NCBI GenBank assembly: GCA_002256395.1
Contig: NKJG01000002.1
Span: forward strand, 273,098-337,097
Source of the DNA: Bacteroidetes bacterium B1(2017)
GTDB lineage: Bacteria > Bacteroidota > Bacteroidia > UKL13-3
DNA: 64,000 bases
Direction of reading: 5' to 3'
Shown piece after piece: positions 8,093 through 17,326 of this stretch (positions are counted from its first letter, which is position 1; every line of letters starts with the position of its first letter). A model generated the notes under the pieces. It worked only from the letters and a program-made list of their open reading frames with translations, was not told the DNA's origin and made no database searches. A program made the position numbers and the translations under genes.

Positions 8093-10993
8093 TTAGTTTT
8101 TCTCGTAAGTTGCTACTTCTACCTCTTTGTAATCCTGTATTTTGTAGCCTAATTTCTCAATTGGAGCTTTTACTTTTTCTTTATCACCTACAATTAAAAT
8201 AACCATCTTTTCTGGTTGAAGAATTTCTTTTGCTAATGCATTAATTTCTTCTTTAGTTAACGATTTAATGGTAACATTTTGTTGACGGATATAATCTTTA
8301 GGCAAGTTGTATTCAACCAATCTATTCAAGAAACTAGCTTTTTGGAAATTGGTTTCATAACGTAAGGCGTCACTTTGAGTTATAGATTTCTTCATAAAAT
8401 CTAGTTCCTCATCAGTAATACCATTGTTTTTGTAATTGTTTACTTCGTACATAATTTCTTTTAAAGCGCTATCTGTAGCCGAAGTACGTACACCTGTAGA
8501 AATTTCGTAAACACCTGGACGATCTCTATAACCACTATTGTATGAACGAATTCCATAAGTAAATCCTTTATCTTCACGAAGGTTTAAGTTAAGTCTACTG
8601 TTAAAGTTACCGCCCAAAGGATAATTCATAGCATTAGTTTTAAAGAATTTGCCATTCCAATCGTAGGTTTGACCCAAGTTACCGATACGAATTTCGGATT
8701 GAGCAGCTTTGTATTTATCTACTAACATTACCTGGTTACCATTAACAACTGTTGCAACTGGAGCTGCTATAACAGGGATAACAACACCTTTCTTCTTCCA
8801 ATTTTTCAAGAAATCTAATTTGCCCATAATTTCTTGTTCTGTAATATCACCAACAATTGTTAAGGTCGCAAAATCTGGTGCATAAAATCTATCGTAATAG
8901 CTTTGAACATCTTTAAGTGTCATTGCTTTAATAGATTTAAGTGTTCCATTTACAGGTTCTGCCGCAATAGATTTTCCATAAATCAATTTACCAAAAGCTA
9001 AATCAGCTGTTGCCCCTGCATCATATTTTTGAGAATTAATTCCTTGGTAATTTTGAGATTGATTTAACTTAAATTCATCTGCATTAAATTTAGGTCTCAT
9101 TAATTTTTCTTCAACCAACTTCAATGTAGCATCAATATTTTTCTTTACACATACAATTTGCATAAAGTGGTTGTCAGAGCCAGCACCGAAGCTTATCGAA
9201 CTACCTAATTTATCTAATTCATTTTCTAATTGCTCGCTCGTATAATTTACAGAAGCCTCTCCCATCATATCTGCAGTTAAATTAGCAAGACCCGTTTTTG
9301 CTGGATCACCTACTGCAATATTTCCACCTTTCATGTTTAATAAAATAGTAACGATAGGCGATTCTTTAGTTTCCGTACCAATTACTTTCATTCCATTATC
9401 CCAGTTTGCACTATAGAAATTAGGGATTTCAGTTAATTTTGCTGGTCCAGTTTCAGGACGTTTGCTTCTATCAAAATTATCTTTAGGAGTGGTATAACTT
9501 AATCCTTTGTATTCTAATTCAGTTTTGCCAGCGGTTTCTGTTTTAGGTGTTTCTTTCGCTTCGTCTTTATTGGCTGCAGCATTAGCTTTTTTAGGGAATA
9601 CATTTACTAAAGTGTAATTTTTACCTTTTATATATTGACGGAAAACACGCATTACATCTTCCTTTGTTACCTTAGTATAACGCGCAAGTTCGTCAGATAA
9701 GTTATAATTTTTCTCTAAACGTGGATTGCTGTGGCTTAAATACCAAGTTTGACTTAATATACTGGCTCTGCTTCCAACACTTTGCATGCTTTGAATGATA
9801 CTTGTTTCAAATTGTCCTTTTGCTCTATTTAAATCATCATCATTTACACCTTTAGCATCAAACTCATTTAATGCAGCCATAAATCCTTTTTCTATGTCAT
9901 TATCACCTTCAAAGTTTGGCATGGCAACAAATACAACCTCAAATTCGCCTGAAAGCTCGTATCCACCATTAAAGGAAACAGCTTGGAATGCTTTTTCAGG
10001 TTTAACAAAATTCTTATACAGAATTGAATTGCTACCATTACCCATCACATATCCTAAAATATCAAGAGCAGCTTCATCTGGATGGTAGTTTTTAACAGTT
10101 GGATAAGTAAATGCATACATTGGAGCAAATACATTATCACCATAGTTTACATATTTATTATCTGGTAATCTTACTGGGTCAATTCTTTGTGCACGCACTT
10201 CTGGACCTTTAGGAATTGGGCCAAAATACTTTTCTGTTAATTTTATAGCCTCAGCAGTGTTTACATCTCCTGAAATTACAATACAAGCATTGTTTGGTCC
10301 ATACCAGCGCATAAAGAAGTTCTTTAAATCGTCTACATTCACACGATCCAAATCTTCTAAATACCCAATAGTAGGCCAGCTGTAAGGATGTCCTTCAGGA
10401 TACAAGGCAGCATCTTTAATTTCATCTCTTTTGCCATAAGGTACGTTATCTACACGTTGTCCTTTTTCATTTTTAACAGTTGATCTTTGAACTTCAAATT
10501 TCTTTTGAGTAACCGAATCAAGCAAGAAACCCATTCTATCTGCTTCTAACCACAAGGCTGTTTCAAGATAGTTTGCAGGTAACGTTTCAAAATAATTGGT
10601 TCTATCTCTATTTGTGGTACCATTCATTTGACCACCCGCACCTTGAACAATTTTAAAATGCTCTTCATCTTTTACGTGCATAGATCCTTGAAACATCATA
10701 TGCTCAAAAAAGTGCGCAAACCCAGATTTTTTAGGGGTTTCGCGGGCCGAACCAACATGGTAAGTAACCTCTACATGCACAATTGGATCAGAGTGATCTT
10801 CGTGTACAATAAGCGTTAATCCATTAGGTAAACGATACTTCTTGTAAGAAATTTTCATTTCACCTGGCTTGGCACTAACAGAGTCCAGCAGGGTTGTTTG
10901 GGCTGGATAGGCAGGCACTGGAGTTTGGGCATTGCTTGTTTGGATTCCCAACAACAAGGCAAATGCTCCAGCAAATAATAAACCTTTTTTCAT
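8093..10993 (-). CDS. M16 family zinc metallopeptidase (two-domain, pitrilysin-like)
   Basis: I start at the ATG for MKKGLLFAGAFALLLG (10993), which gives a signal peptide ending SNAQT; the track start adds ten residues. The N-terminal M16 domain carries the inverted zinc motif HFFEH (HxxEH), with the third ligand in ALWLEADRMGF about 75 residues later. A second M16 domain (from about residue 530) lacks the zinc motif, as is usual for the substrate-clamping half. A Lys/Glu-rich linker joins the halves. M16 enzymes degrade small unfolded polypeptides inside a closed chamber; this one is predicted to be periplasmic. It appears monocistronic. Confidence 0.9.
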   Translation of the reverse strand: MKKGLLFAGAFALLLGIQTSNAQTPVPAYPAQTTLLDSVSAKPGEMKISYKKYRLPNGLTLIVHEDHSDPIVHVEVTYHVGSARETPKKSGFAHFFEHMMFQGSMHVKDEEHFKIVQGAGGQMNGTTNRDRTNYFETLPANYLETALWLEADRMGFLLDSVTQKKFEVQRSTVKNEKGQRVDNVPYGKRDEIKDAALYPEGHPYSWPTIGYLEDLDRVNVDDLKNFFMRWYGPNNACIVISGDVNTAEAIKLTEKYFGPIPKGPEVRAQRIDPVRLPDNKYVNYGDNVFAPMYAFTYPTVKNYHPDEAALDILGYVMGNGSNSILYKNFVKPEKAFQAVSFNGGYELSGEFEVVFVAMPNFEGDNDIEKGFMAALNEFDAKGVNDDDLNRAKGQFETSIIQSMQSVGSRASILSQTWYLSHSNPRLEKNYNLSDELARYTKVTKEDVMRVFRQYIKGKNYTLVNVFPKKANAAANKDEAKETPKTETAGKTELEYKGLSYTTPKDNFDRSKRPETGPAKLTEIPNFYSANWDNGMKVIGTETKESPIVTILLNMKGGNIAVGDPAKTGLANLTADMMGEASVNYTSEQLENELDKLGSSISFGAGSDNHFMQIVCVKKNIDATLKLVEEKLMRPKFNADEFKLNQSQNYQGINSQKYDAGATADLAFGKLIYGKSIAAEPVNGTLKSIKAMTLKDVQSYYDRFYAPDFATLTIVGDITEQEIMGKLDFLKNWKKKGVVIPVIAAPVATVVNGNQVMLVDKYKAAQSEIRIGNLGQTYDWNGKFFKTNAMNYPLGGNFNSRLNLNLREDKGFTYGIRSYNSGYRDRPGVYEISTGVRTSATDSALKEIMYEVNNYKNNGITDEELDFMKKSITQSDALRYETNFQKASFLNRLVEYNLPKDYIRQQNVTIKSLTKEEINALAKEILQPEKMVILIVGDKEKVKAPIEKLGYKIQDYKEVEVATYEKN

Positions 10994-11226
10994 TTTAAAA
11001 TATTTGGTTAATGGTTTTTTCATTGATAAGTTTTAGAGCAAAACCGTATAAAATAGTTTCGTTCTAAAATATTTGTGCAATTTAAAGACTTTCGACTGAG
11101 TGCGACAAGTTTTTTTATAAATGGCCTTTACTTCTTTTGGGCGGCCTTTTGAATGGTTCATTATCCAAGAATGGACAATTGGGGAAAAATAGTTTAGAAT
11201 AATCGGTTCGGAAATAGCTTTTGACC

Positions 11227-11256
11227 TTGTATTCTATAAAAAGCTTCTTATTTTCG
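11227..11256 (+). promoter_or_regulatory. Candidate promoter for the DUF6580 gene
   Basis: TTG (11227-11229), 19 bp, then TATTTTCG (11249-11256), a 7/8 match to TAnnTTTG. It lies downstream of the TTG start in the ORF track, which supports the ATG at 11275 as the real start. Confidence 0.5.
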
Positions 11257-11274
11257 CCTCCACAACAAAATATC

Positions 11275-11811
11275 ATGAACAAGAGATTTTTAACCATAAC
11301 TGCATTAATTTTCACTGCTGCATTATTACGCCTTATCCCACATGCTCCTAATTTTAGTCCTATTGGTGCTATTGCCCTATTTGGAGGTGCTTATTTGAAT
11401 AAGAAATATTTGGCGTATTTAGTTCCAATTTTGGCCATGGTAGTTAGTGATTTGTTTTTGCCATTTTATGGCGCTGAAATGTTAATTACCTATTCCGCAT
11501 TTATGGTATCAATATTTATTGGAACCTTATTAAGAAACAATACAAGTTGGTATAAAATAGCTCTTGGTTCAATGAGTTCTTCAGTAGCTTTTTATTTAAT
11601 AACCAATTTTGTGTTTTTCTACCCTGTTACGATGGGAACATTATATACTCATGATTTTGCAGGAATGATGAACAGTTATATTGCCGGATGGCCTTTCTTC
11701 CAAAACACTTTTGCATCAGATCTTCTTTATTCAAGCATTTTGTTTGGTGGGTTTTATTTGTTAAATATTAACATCCCTTCTTTACGCACCGAAAAAATTA
11801 AGGCTTCATAA
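11275..11811 (+). CDS. DUF6580 family integral membrane protein
   Basis: Starting at the ATG of MNKRFLTITALIF, the protein has about 178 residues and five or six hydrophobic segments. The N-terminal signature RLIPHAPNFSPIGAIALFGGAYL matches the DUF6580 family of putative transport proteins, which resemble substrate-binding S components of ECF transporters. The substrate is unknown. Its 3' end overlaps the convergent S8 protease gene by 14 bases, and a strong terminator for this strand lies inside that gene (11845-11878). No partner ATPase is nearby. Confidence 0.75.
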   Translation: MNKRFLTITALIFTAALLRLIPHAPNFSPIGAIALFGGAYLNKKYLAYLVPILAMVVSDLFLPFYGAEMLITYSAFMVSIFIGTLLRNNTSWYKIALGSMSSSVAFYLITNFVFFYPVTMGTLYTHDFAGMMNSYIAGWPFFQNTFASDLLYSSILFGGFYLLNINIPSLRTEKIKAS

Positions 11812-13447
11812 AATCCATTTCATTCTTTTTGACTAGGAATTGAGCGCTCAGGTGGTATAAACCGCCTGGGCGTTTTTTGTACCCTTTGATTACAAATCTA
11901 TTTAATCCTTTTTTAAGTGAAAAAGTAGAATTGTCCAAATCTCCTTTCACAGGCTCTTTTATAGTAATAGTTACTTTTTGAATGGAGCGAGAATAGATTG
12001 TAACGTGTAAATTTTGATCTGCTAATTCCCTAATATCTAAAATAGAATCTTGATTTGCCATAACCATAACACTTGCTAACTCCATTTCAGGAATACCATT
12101 ACCAAGATATTTGTCAGGCTTATAATATTGAGAGGAGCTAAGGGTAAGGATTTCCTTGAGTTTTTCGGCGCTAGTATTTGGTGCTTGCTGCAATAATTGT
12201 GCAGCTACACCAGAAATAAGAGGCGCAGAATAAGAGGTACCATTACCCTCAAAAACTTTCCCATCTTTAGAAAGTAAAACTGTTCCCTTTCCTTGTGCAG
12301 CCAAATCAGGTTTTATACGCTTATCGGCCGTTGGGCCAACCGAGCTAAAACCTACATATGATCCAAATTTATCCACTGCACCAACTGATAATACATGTGG
12401 ACCATCTGCAGGTGCACTTATTTGGCGCCAAATATCATCTCCTTCATTGCCTCCGCTAGCAACCACAAGTATTCCTTTTGAGGCAGCTATTTCTGCTGCT
12501 TTGGTAATAATAGTAGTTTTGCCATCGAGTTCAGAATATTTATGCCCCATTTGTTTTTCATCATGCTTTGTATATCCTAATGATGAATTTATTATGTCGG
12601 CACCGGCACTATCTGCATATTCGGCAGCAAGTGTCCAAAAATACTCTTCAACTAAGTATTCACTAGCTGCATTTTCGCTTCTAAGTAAAATGTAATTTGC
12701 CTGCGGGGCTGTGCCACAAATTAAACCAGGTTGAAAGGCGGCCATACAACTAAGCACTGCTAAACCATGCTCATCATCATCAAAAACTTCCTCCTCACGT
12801 TCAACAAAATCATAAGCAGCCAAAATTCTTTTCTCTTTAAAGAGGTGTTTAAAGGGTTTTAGCTGATCCAAATTTTTAAACCCAGCATCAATTACAGCAA
12901 TTAAAACATCCTTACCTCCTATTCCATTCGAAACTATTTTTTCGTCATGTAATTGTTTTAACTGGCCATAGCTTCTGCCAGCCATAAGAGTGTCGTTTTT
13001 ATCTCTTTTGTTTTCAAAACTTTGTTCTAAAATATTTAATTGGTTCTCCAAACTATTTTCGGTGGCATCATCGGCTTCATCATAAAAATAGGCAGGTCCT
13101 AAATAGCTAACTCCAGAAACAAAAGGTAGCTTTTTTATAGTATCACCAATATTTTTTACTTCGCTAAGTATTATTGCCCCGTTTAGCCATCTACTGTTAC
13201 CATACATTACTAGAGGAAGGCTTGCCAATTGAGACAAATAAGCACTATCTGGTGGTACATCATTTACATTTAATGGAACTCTGTTTTTTGTCCTTCTATC
13301 AATTGCTTTTAAGGAAATGTAGCTCGAAGGTTGATAGAGTTGATTTTTATAATTTGGTTTATCCGCAAAGGCAACAAAATAAAATTTTTGCTGAGCCATT
13401 AGGTTCGAACCAAGCAATAATAAAAGAAGCGCTAAAAATGACCTCAT
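11798..13447 (-). CDS. S8 family (subtilisin-like) secreted serine protease
   Basis: The protein has a signal peptide (ending LMAQQ) and a propeptide-like region, then the full subtilase triad: Asp in AVIDAGF, His in DDDEHGLAVLSC and Ser in GNGTSYSAPLISG. A SNEG-type oxyanion segment (ASGGNEGDDIW) is also present. At 549 residues it lacks an obvious T9SS sorting domain, so it may stay in the periplasm or leave by another path. The upstream lipoprotein gene overlaps its start by four bases (13444-13447), suggesting coupled translation within an mnmA-lipoprotein-protease operon. Confidence 0.9.
   Translation of the reverse strand: MRSFLALLLLLLGSNLMAQQKFYFVAFADKPNYKNQLYQPSSYISLKAIDRRTKNRVPLNVNDVPPDSAYLSQLASLPLVMYGNSRWLNGAIILSEVKNIGDTIKKLPFVSGVSYLGPAYFYDEADDATENSLENQLNILEQSFENKRDKNDTLMAGRSYGQLKQLHDEKIVSNGIGGKDVLIAVIDAGFKNLDQLKPFKHLFKEKRILAAYDFVEREEEVFDDDEHGLAVLSCMAAFQPGLICGTAPQANYILLRSENAASEYLVEEYFWTLAAEYADSAGADIINSSLGYTKHDEKQMGHKYSELDGKTTIITKAAEIAASKGILVVASGGNEGDDIWRQISAPADGPHVLSVGAVDKFGSYVGFSSVGPTADKRIKPDLAAQGKGTVLLSKDGKVFEGNGTSYSAPLISGVAAQLLQQAPNTSAEKLKEILTLSSSQYYKPDKYLGNGIPEMELASVMVMANQDSILDIRELADQNLHVTIYSRSIQKVTITIKEPVKGDLDNSTFSLKKGLNRFVIKGYKKRPGGLYHLSAQFLVKKNEMDFMKP
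11845..11878 (+). terminator. Intrinsic terminator embedded in the 3' end of the opposing S8 protease gene
   Basis: CGCTCAGGTGG and CCGCCTGGGCG form an 11-bp stem (two G-T pairs) around the loop TATAAA, followed by six Ts. It acts on the plus strand and so would end transcripts of the DUF6580 gene, although the DNA also codes for the C-terminus of the protease. Confidence 0.7.
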
Positions 13448-14139
13448 GGGCGTTTATAAAATACAAGTTTTTGATGGACTAAATAGCCAGATTTGCCAGA
13501 ACTTTGAGTGTTTAAATTATTATTTACAAAATCTACAAGTCCAATGCCTTTGCAATAAACCGAACGAATAAGAACTTCCTCTATAGCATTATTTGCTAGG
13601 GCTTCTTGAACCTGAATACAATTATTAAAAACAGTATCTTGATTTGAAAAACTAAACCCCAGGTTTTGCATAAAGAATGTCCTTTTGCCTAAATTAGTAT
13701 ATTGATTTCCGTTCCAATTTAGAACAGAACCAATTGGAAAGACAATTTTAACGAGTCGAATATTGTCTGATACAACTTGAAGATTAGAATTGGTTTGGAT
13801 GGCAAAAAGACTTGTTCTTGGCTCCCAAACTAAACTATTTTTGAACAGAACTTTTCTAGTTATTTCAACGTGTTGGTTGAGTCCTTGGGCCGAAATCAAT
13901 CCGTTGTTTTCTTCCAATAAAAGGAATTGAAAGGTATCTATTTTGCCTGTGTTATCATTAAATGAAATAGAATCCACAGAGTACATTTTCACCCATCCCG
14001 AATCAAGGGGGTAGTAAGAATAACCTAAATCTAATAGCTCATCTTTTACTTCCGTTTTCTTGCAAGAAAACAATATACTTACCATTGAAAGGATAAGGAT
14101 GAACTTAAAGCAACAAATTCGATTAGGATAAATTGTCAT
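13444..14139 (-). CDS. Lipoprotein of unknown function
   Basis: I place the start at the ATG at 14139 (MTIYPNRICCFKF), which overlaps the mnmA stop as TAATG; the track start lies 27 bases into mnmA. The N-terminus is hydrophobic and ends in a lipobox (ILFSC followed by KKT), so the mature protein is lipid-anchored. About 200 residues follow with no recognised motif, among them YYPLDSGWVKMYSVDSI, a pattern seen in several Bacteroidota lipoproteins. It is sandwiched and overlapped by mnmA and the protease gene, so it is probably co-transcribed with both. Confidence 0.75.
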   Translation of the reverse strand: MTIYPNRICCFKFILILSMVSILFSCKKTEVKDELLDLGYSYYPLDSGWVKMYSVDSISFNDNTGKIDTFQFLLLEENNGLISAQGLNQHVEITRKVLFKNSLVWEPRTSLFAIQTNSNLQVVSDNIRLVKIVFPIGSVLNWNGNQYTNLGKRTFFMQNLGFSFSNQDTVFNNCIQVQEALANNAIEEVLIRSVYCKGIGLVDFVNNNLNTQSSGKSGYLVHQKLVFYKRP

Positions 14140-15239
14140 TAGATATCTCTGCTTGATTGAATCCAACCACCACCAATAACATCATTTCCTTCGTAGAAAA
14201 CTGCACTTTGTCCAGGTGCAATCCCCTTTACTAGGGAATGAAAATCAACCTTCATTCTATTTTCTTCTTGAGAAATAGTTGCTAATGCTCCGGCGTCTTT
14301 ATACCTAACTTTAGTTAGCGATTCCATTGGGCTTAGGATAGATTCATATTTTTGCAAATTAATATTTCTAACCCACATTCCATTACGTTGTAATTCTTCT
14401 TCTCTACCTAAAACAACCGTATTTGTATCAGGTTTAATCTCTAGAACAAACATAGGTTCTCCCAATGCTATTTCTAGGCCTTTTCGTTGTCCAACCGTAT
14501 AAAATGGGTAGCCTCTATGTTTGCCCAGAACTTTACCTTCTCTGTTCACAAATAAGCCCCCATCTACCCTTTCTTCTAGACCATCTACTCTGCGCTTAAG
14601 AAATCCACGGTAATCGTTATCTGGTACAAAGCAAATTTCATAGCTTTCACTTTTATTTGCCAACTCGGTGAAACCTTTATCCAGGGCCATTTGCTTAATG
14701 TCGGTTTTATGAAAACCTCCTAATGGAAACTTGGTTCGAGCCAAACTTTCTTGACTTAGGCCCCAAAGAACATAGCTTTGATCTTTATGGTGATCAAGCC
14801 CACGGCTAACCACATATCTATTATTTTCTTGGCGTATTTGAGCATAATGACCTGTTGCAATAAATTCACAATCTAATTGATTAGCTCGTTTAAGTAAAGC
14901 TTCCCATTTAATGTGGGTATTACATAATACACAAGGGTTTGGCGTTCTTCCAGCCAAGTATTCTTCAATAAAATTATCGATTACATAATCGCCAAATTCA
15001 TCTCGAATATCTAAAATTAAATGGTGAATTCCATATTGCACAGCAATGGAACGAGCATCGTTTATGGAGTCTAAACTGCAACAGCCTGTTTCCTTTTTGC
15101 TGCCTCCACTGTTTTGGTAATCCCATGTTTTCATGGTTATTCCAACAACTTCATAGCCTTCTTCGGCTAACATTACGGCCGCTACGGTACTATCTATACC
15201 GCCGCTCATGGCCACTAAAATTCTTCCTTTTTTACTCAT
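14139..15239 (-). CDS. mnmA: tRNA-specific 2-thiouridylase MnmA
   Basis: MnmA puts sulfur on U34 of the wobble position in Lys, Glu and Gln tRNAs, using ATP and a persulfide relayed from cysteine desulfurase. The sequence shows the PP-loop SGGIDSTVA near the N-terminus, the CCSLDSINDARSIA segment, the catalytic Cys in NPCVLCNTHIKWE (about residue 104) and the second Cys in YEICFVPD (about 203). The C-terminal beta domains are complete. At 366 residues it has the normal length. It begins the operon with the lipoprotein and S8 protease. Confidence 0.97.
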   Translation of the reverse strand: MSKKGRILVAMSGGIDSTVAAVMLAEEGYEVVGITMKTWDYQNSGGSKKETGCCSLDSINDARSIAVQYGIHHLILDIRDEFGDYVIDNFIEEYLAGRTPNPCVLCNTHIKWEALLKRANQLDCEFIATGHYAQIRQENNRYVVSRGLDHHKDQSYVLWGLSQESLARTKFPLGGFHKTDIKQMALDKGFTELANKSESYEICFVPDNDYRGFLKRRVDGLEERVDGGLFVNREGKVLGKHRGYPFYTVGQRKGLEIALGEPMFVLEIKPDTNTVVLGREEELQRNGMWVRNINLQKYESILSPMESLTKVRYKDAGALATISQEENRMKVDFHSLVKGIAPGQSAVFYEGNDVIGGGWIQSSRDI

Positions 15240-15327
15240 AGTTCAAAACAATTAAGGGTAAAAAGCCCTGGTGATTGAATGATACAAAGATAGTTTTAAG
15301 TTATTAGGAACGAATACTCCTGCTAAA

Positions 15328-15978
15328 TTATTCTTTCCAAACCGCTGGAAATAAAATATAGGCGAGTGTAATAACCAAAATATTAAAGGCAAACAATATC
15401 CCAAGATCCTTGTAAATTAAGCTAGAATCCAGTCCATCCATAGACCTCATGGCAGCTTTAATTACTATTAATAAGAGTGGAATAATAATTGGTAAGCTTA
15501 ATACGGGCATTAATAAGTTGCTATTTCCAGCTTTAGAGGCAATTGCCGAAAGCATGGTAAAGGTACTTGCAAAACCAAGGCAACCTAAAATGGTTACAGC
15601 TATGTAAAGGCCTAATGATTGAATTGGGTTGCCCATTAGTAAAGAAAATGTAGCCAAACAAAGGGAAGCTAAAACTATGTTTAATAAAGCATTATAAATA
15701 AACTTTGCCAATAGTAATTGTTGAGGTTGAACCAACATGTGGTAATACAAGTTTCTACCCTTTCCTTCACCTATAAAGCTTTTAGCAATGGCATTAATTG
15801 AAATAAACAACATAACAACCCAAAAGACACCATTCCATGTAGGGTTGTTTAACTGTTTTACAGCTAAGTATACAACAAATACAGAGGATAATACTTGTAA
15901 CAGAATCCCATTTAAGGCATAACGTTGCCTCCATTCTAGAAGAAGTTCTTTTCTAATTAAATTTTTGATGGCATTCAT
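15328..15978 (-). CDS. ccmB: Heme exporter protein CcmB
   Basis: CcmB is the membrane subunit of the CcmABC complex that delivers heme for cytochrome c maturation. The protein has six hydrophobic segments and the family's N-terminal LIRKELLLEWRQRYALNG and FIGEGKGRNLYYHMLVQP sequence. I prefer the ATG at 15978 over the TTG start in the track. ccmA and ccmC are not adjacent, which is unusual, so they must be elsewhere. The desaturase gene ends 44 bases upstream on the same strand and may share a transcript. Confidence 0.9.
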   Translation of the reverse strand: MNAIKNLIRKELLLEWRQRYALNGILLQVLSSVFVVYLAVKQLNNPTWNGVFWVVMLFISINAIAKSFIGEGKGRNLYYHMLVQPQQLLLAKFIYNALLNIVLASLCLATFSLLMGNPIQSLGLYIAVTILGCLGFASTFTMLSAIASKAGNSNLLMPVLSLPIIIPLLLIVIKAAMRSMDGLDSSLIYKDLGILFAFNILVITLAYILFPAVWKE

Positions 15979-16022
15979 AAAGGCCAAAAATAAGGATTAT
16001 CTTTAAAATCTGCTTAATAATT

Positions 16023-17105
16023 TTAGTCCATACCTAGCTCTTTAAGTCTTCTTATATGCGACTTTATAGCCATCCACAAGGTGTCATTTTGAAGGTAAGG
16101 AACACCATATTTATCTGCAGTGGCCTCTACAATTTTTGAAAGAGCAGGATAATGCAGGTGACAGATATTTGGGAATAAATGGTGCTCCACCTGAAAGTTA
16201 AGTCCCCCAACATACCAATTTAATAGCCAATTACGAGGTGCAAAATTGGCTGTTGTCATCAGTTGATGAACAGCCCATTCGTTTTCGGCAACATGGTTTT
16301 CATCTGGCATTGGCTGCGCCACACCTTCAACAATATGTGCCATCTGAAACACCAATGAAAAAATAAAACCTGCAACCATATGCATTGCTACAAATGAAAT
16401 TAAAACTTGATACCAAGTTAAATCCGTAAATAGTATTGGTAGACCAATGAAGACAAATAAATAAATAATTTTAACCCCAATCATTATTGAGAATTCCTTT
16501 TTGGGATCTCCTAAATGTTGTTTCATTAACCCAACTTTATAATAGCCAATTAATTGAGGAAGATCACCTAATAACATTGAAAATGTCATCATAGTATATA
16601 GCGGTAAAGAATATAAATATTGGTATTTATGGATAGGTTTTAAAGGCGTATGTTCTGAAAAACGCATAATCCAACGAGTTTGAATATCCTCATCCAAACC
16701 TTCAATATTGGTATAAGCATGATGGAAAATATTATGTTGAATTTTCCAGTTAAATACATTACTTCCAATAATGTACATACTCCACCCCATTATTTTGTTA
16801 ATCCATTTATGTTTTGAATAGGAATTATGTAAGGCATCGTGCATAACACTCATTCCTACACCTGCAGTGCCAAATCCAGAAACAATATACATTAAAAATG
16901 CCCATCCAAATGGCAGATTATAGTTGAAAATGGCAATAATTGGCAGAACATACAAGGCATATACCGAAACGGTTTTTACCACCATGATAAAATTGCCCTT
17001 GGTTGATAAATTATTCTCCTTAAAATAAGCATTTACATTTTGCCTTAACTCTTTGGCAAATTGTTTTTGAGTGTTTTCGTCGCTATGGAATTTAATTAGC
17101 TTCAT
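16023..17105 (-). CDS. Membrane fatty acid (acyl-CoA/acyl-lipid) desaturase
   Basis: This di-iron desaturase has all three histidine boxes: HDALHNS (HxxxH), HNIFHHAYTN (HxxxHH) and QVEHHLFP (QxxHH). The Gln in the third box is typical of front-end (delta-5/delta-6, linoleoyl-CoA type) enzymes. There are four or more membrane segments and no N-terminal cytochrome b5 domain, so an external electron donor is needed. It is likely to adjust membrane fluidity by introducing double bonds. It is divergent from accC, a fatty acid synthesis gene, across a 220-base spacer. Position specificity cannot be decided here. Confidence 0.9.
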   Translation of the reverse strand: MKLIKFHSDENTQKQFAKELRQNVNAYFKENNLSTKGNFIMVVKTVSVYALYVLPIIAIFNYNLPFGWAFLMYIVSGFGTAGVGMSVMHDALHNSYSKHKWINKIMGWSMYIIGSNVFNWKIQHNIFHHAYTNIEGLDEDIQTRWIMRFSEHTPLKPIHKYQYLYSLPLYTMMTFSMLLGDLPQLIGYYKVGLMKQHLGDPKKEFSIMIGVKIIYLFVFIGLPILFTDLTWYQVLISFVAMHMVAGFIFSLVFQMAHIVEGVAQPMPDENHVAENEWAVHQLMTTANFAPRNWLLNWYVGGLNFQVEHHLFPNICHLHYPALSKIVEATADKYGVPYLQNDTLWMAIKSHIRRLKELGMD

Positions 17106-17299
17106 GCAAAATGGGTTTATGACTTAATAGCCCACCTTAAAGGGTAATTAAATTTATGTAAATGTAGGTTTAATTGATTAACTAAGTGTGATGTATAAAT
17201 TTTGGATCAAACTTTATTTCTTTAAAGCTTAAATAGTGGAGGTTAGAGCTAATACAAGTAATTAAAATGGTATAATTATAGTCAATTCTAATTTTCTAT

Positions 17300-17307
17300 T
17301 AATTTTG
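17300..17307 (+). promoter_or_regulatory. Candidate -7 element for accC
   Basis: TAATTTTG matches TAnnTTTG exactly, 19 bases before the accC ATG. I see no TTG at the expected -33 position, so this is only half of the Bacteroidota consensus. Confidence 0.4.
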
Positions 17308-17326
17308 TTCGATTTATCTTCAAAAC

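Noticed and set aside
11115-11315. Minus-strand ORF of 66 codons
   Set aside because: Covers the promoter and start of the DUF6580 gene and has no recognisable features.
13402-13411. tRNA T-arm (GGTTCGAACC resembles the T loop)
   Set aside because: No acceptor, D or anticodon arm around it; it lies in the coding sequence of the protease signal peptide.
13174-13482. Plus-strand ORF of 102 codons
   Set aside because: Antisense to the S8 protease start and lipoprotein end; no family features.
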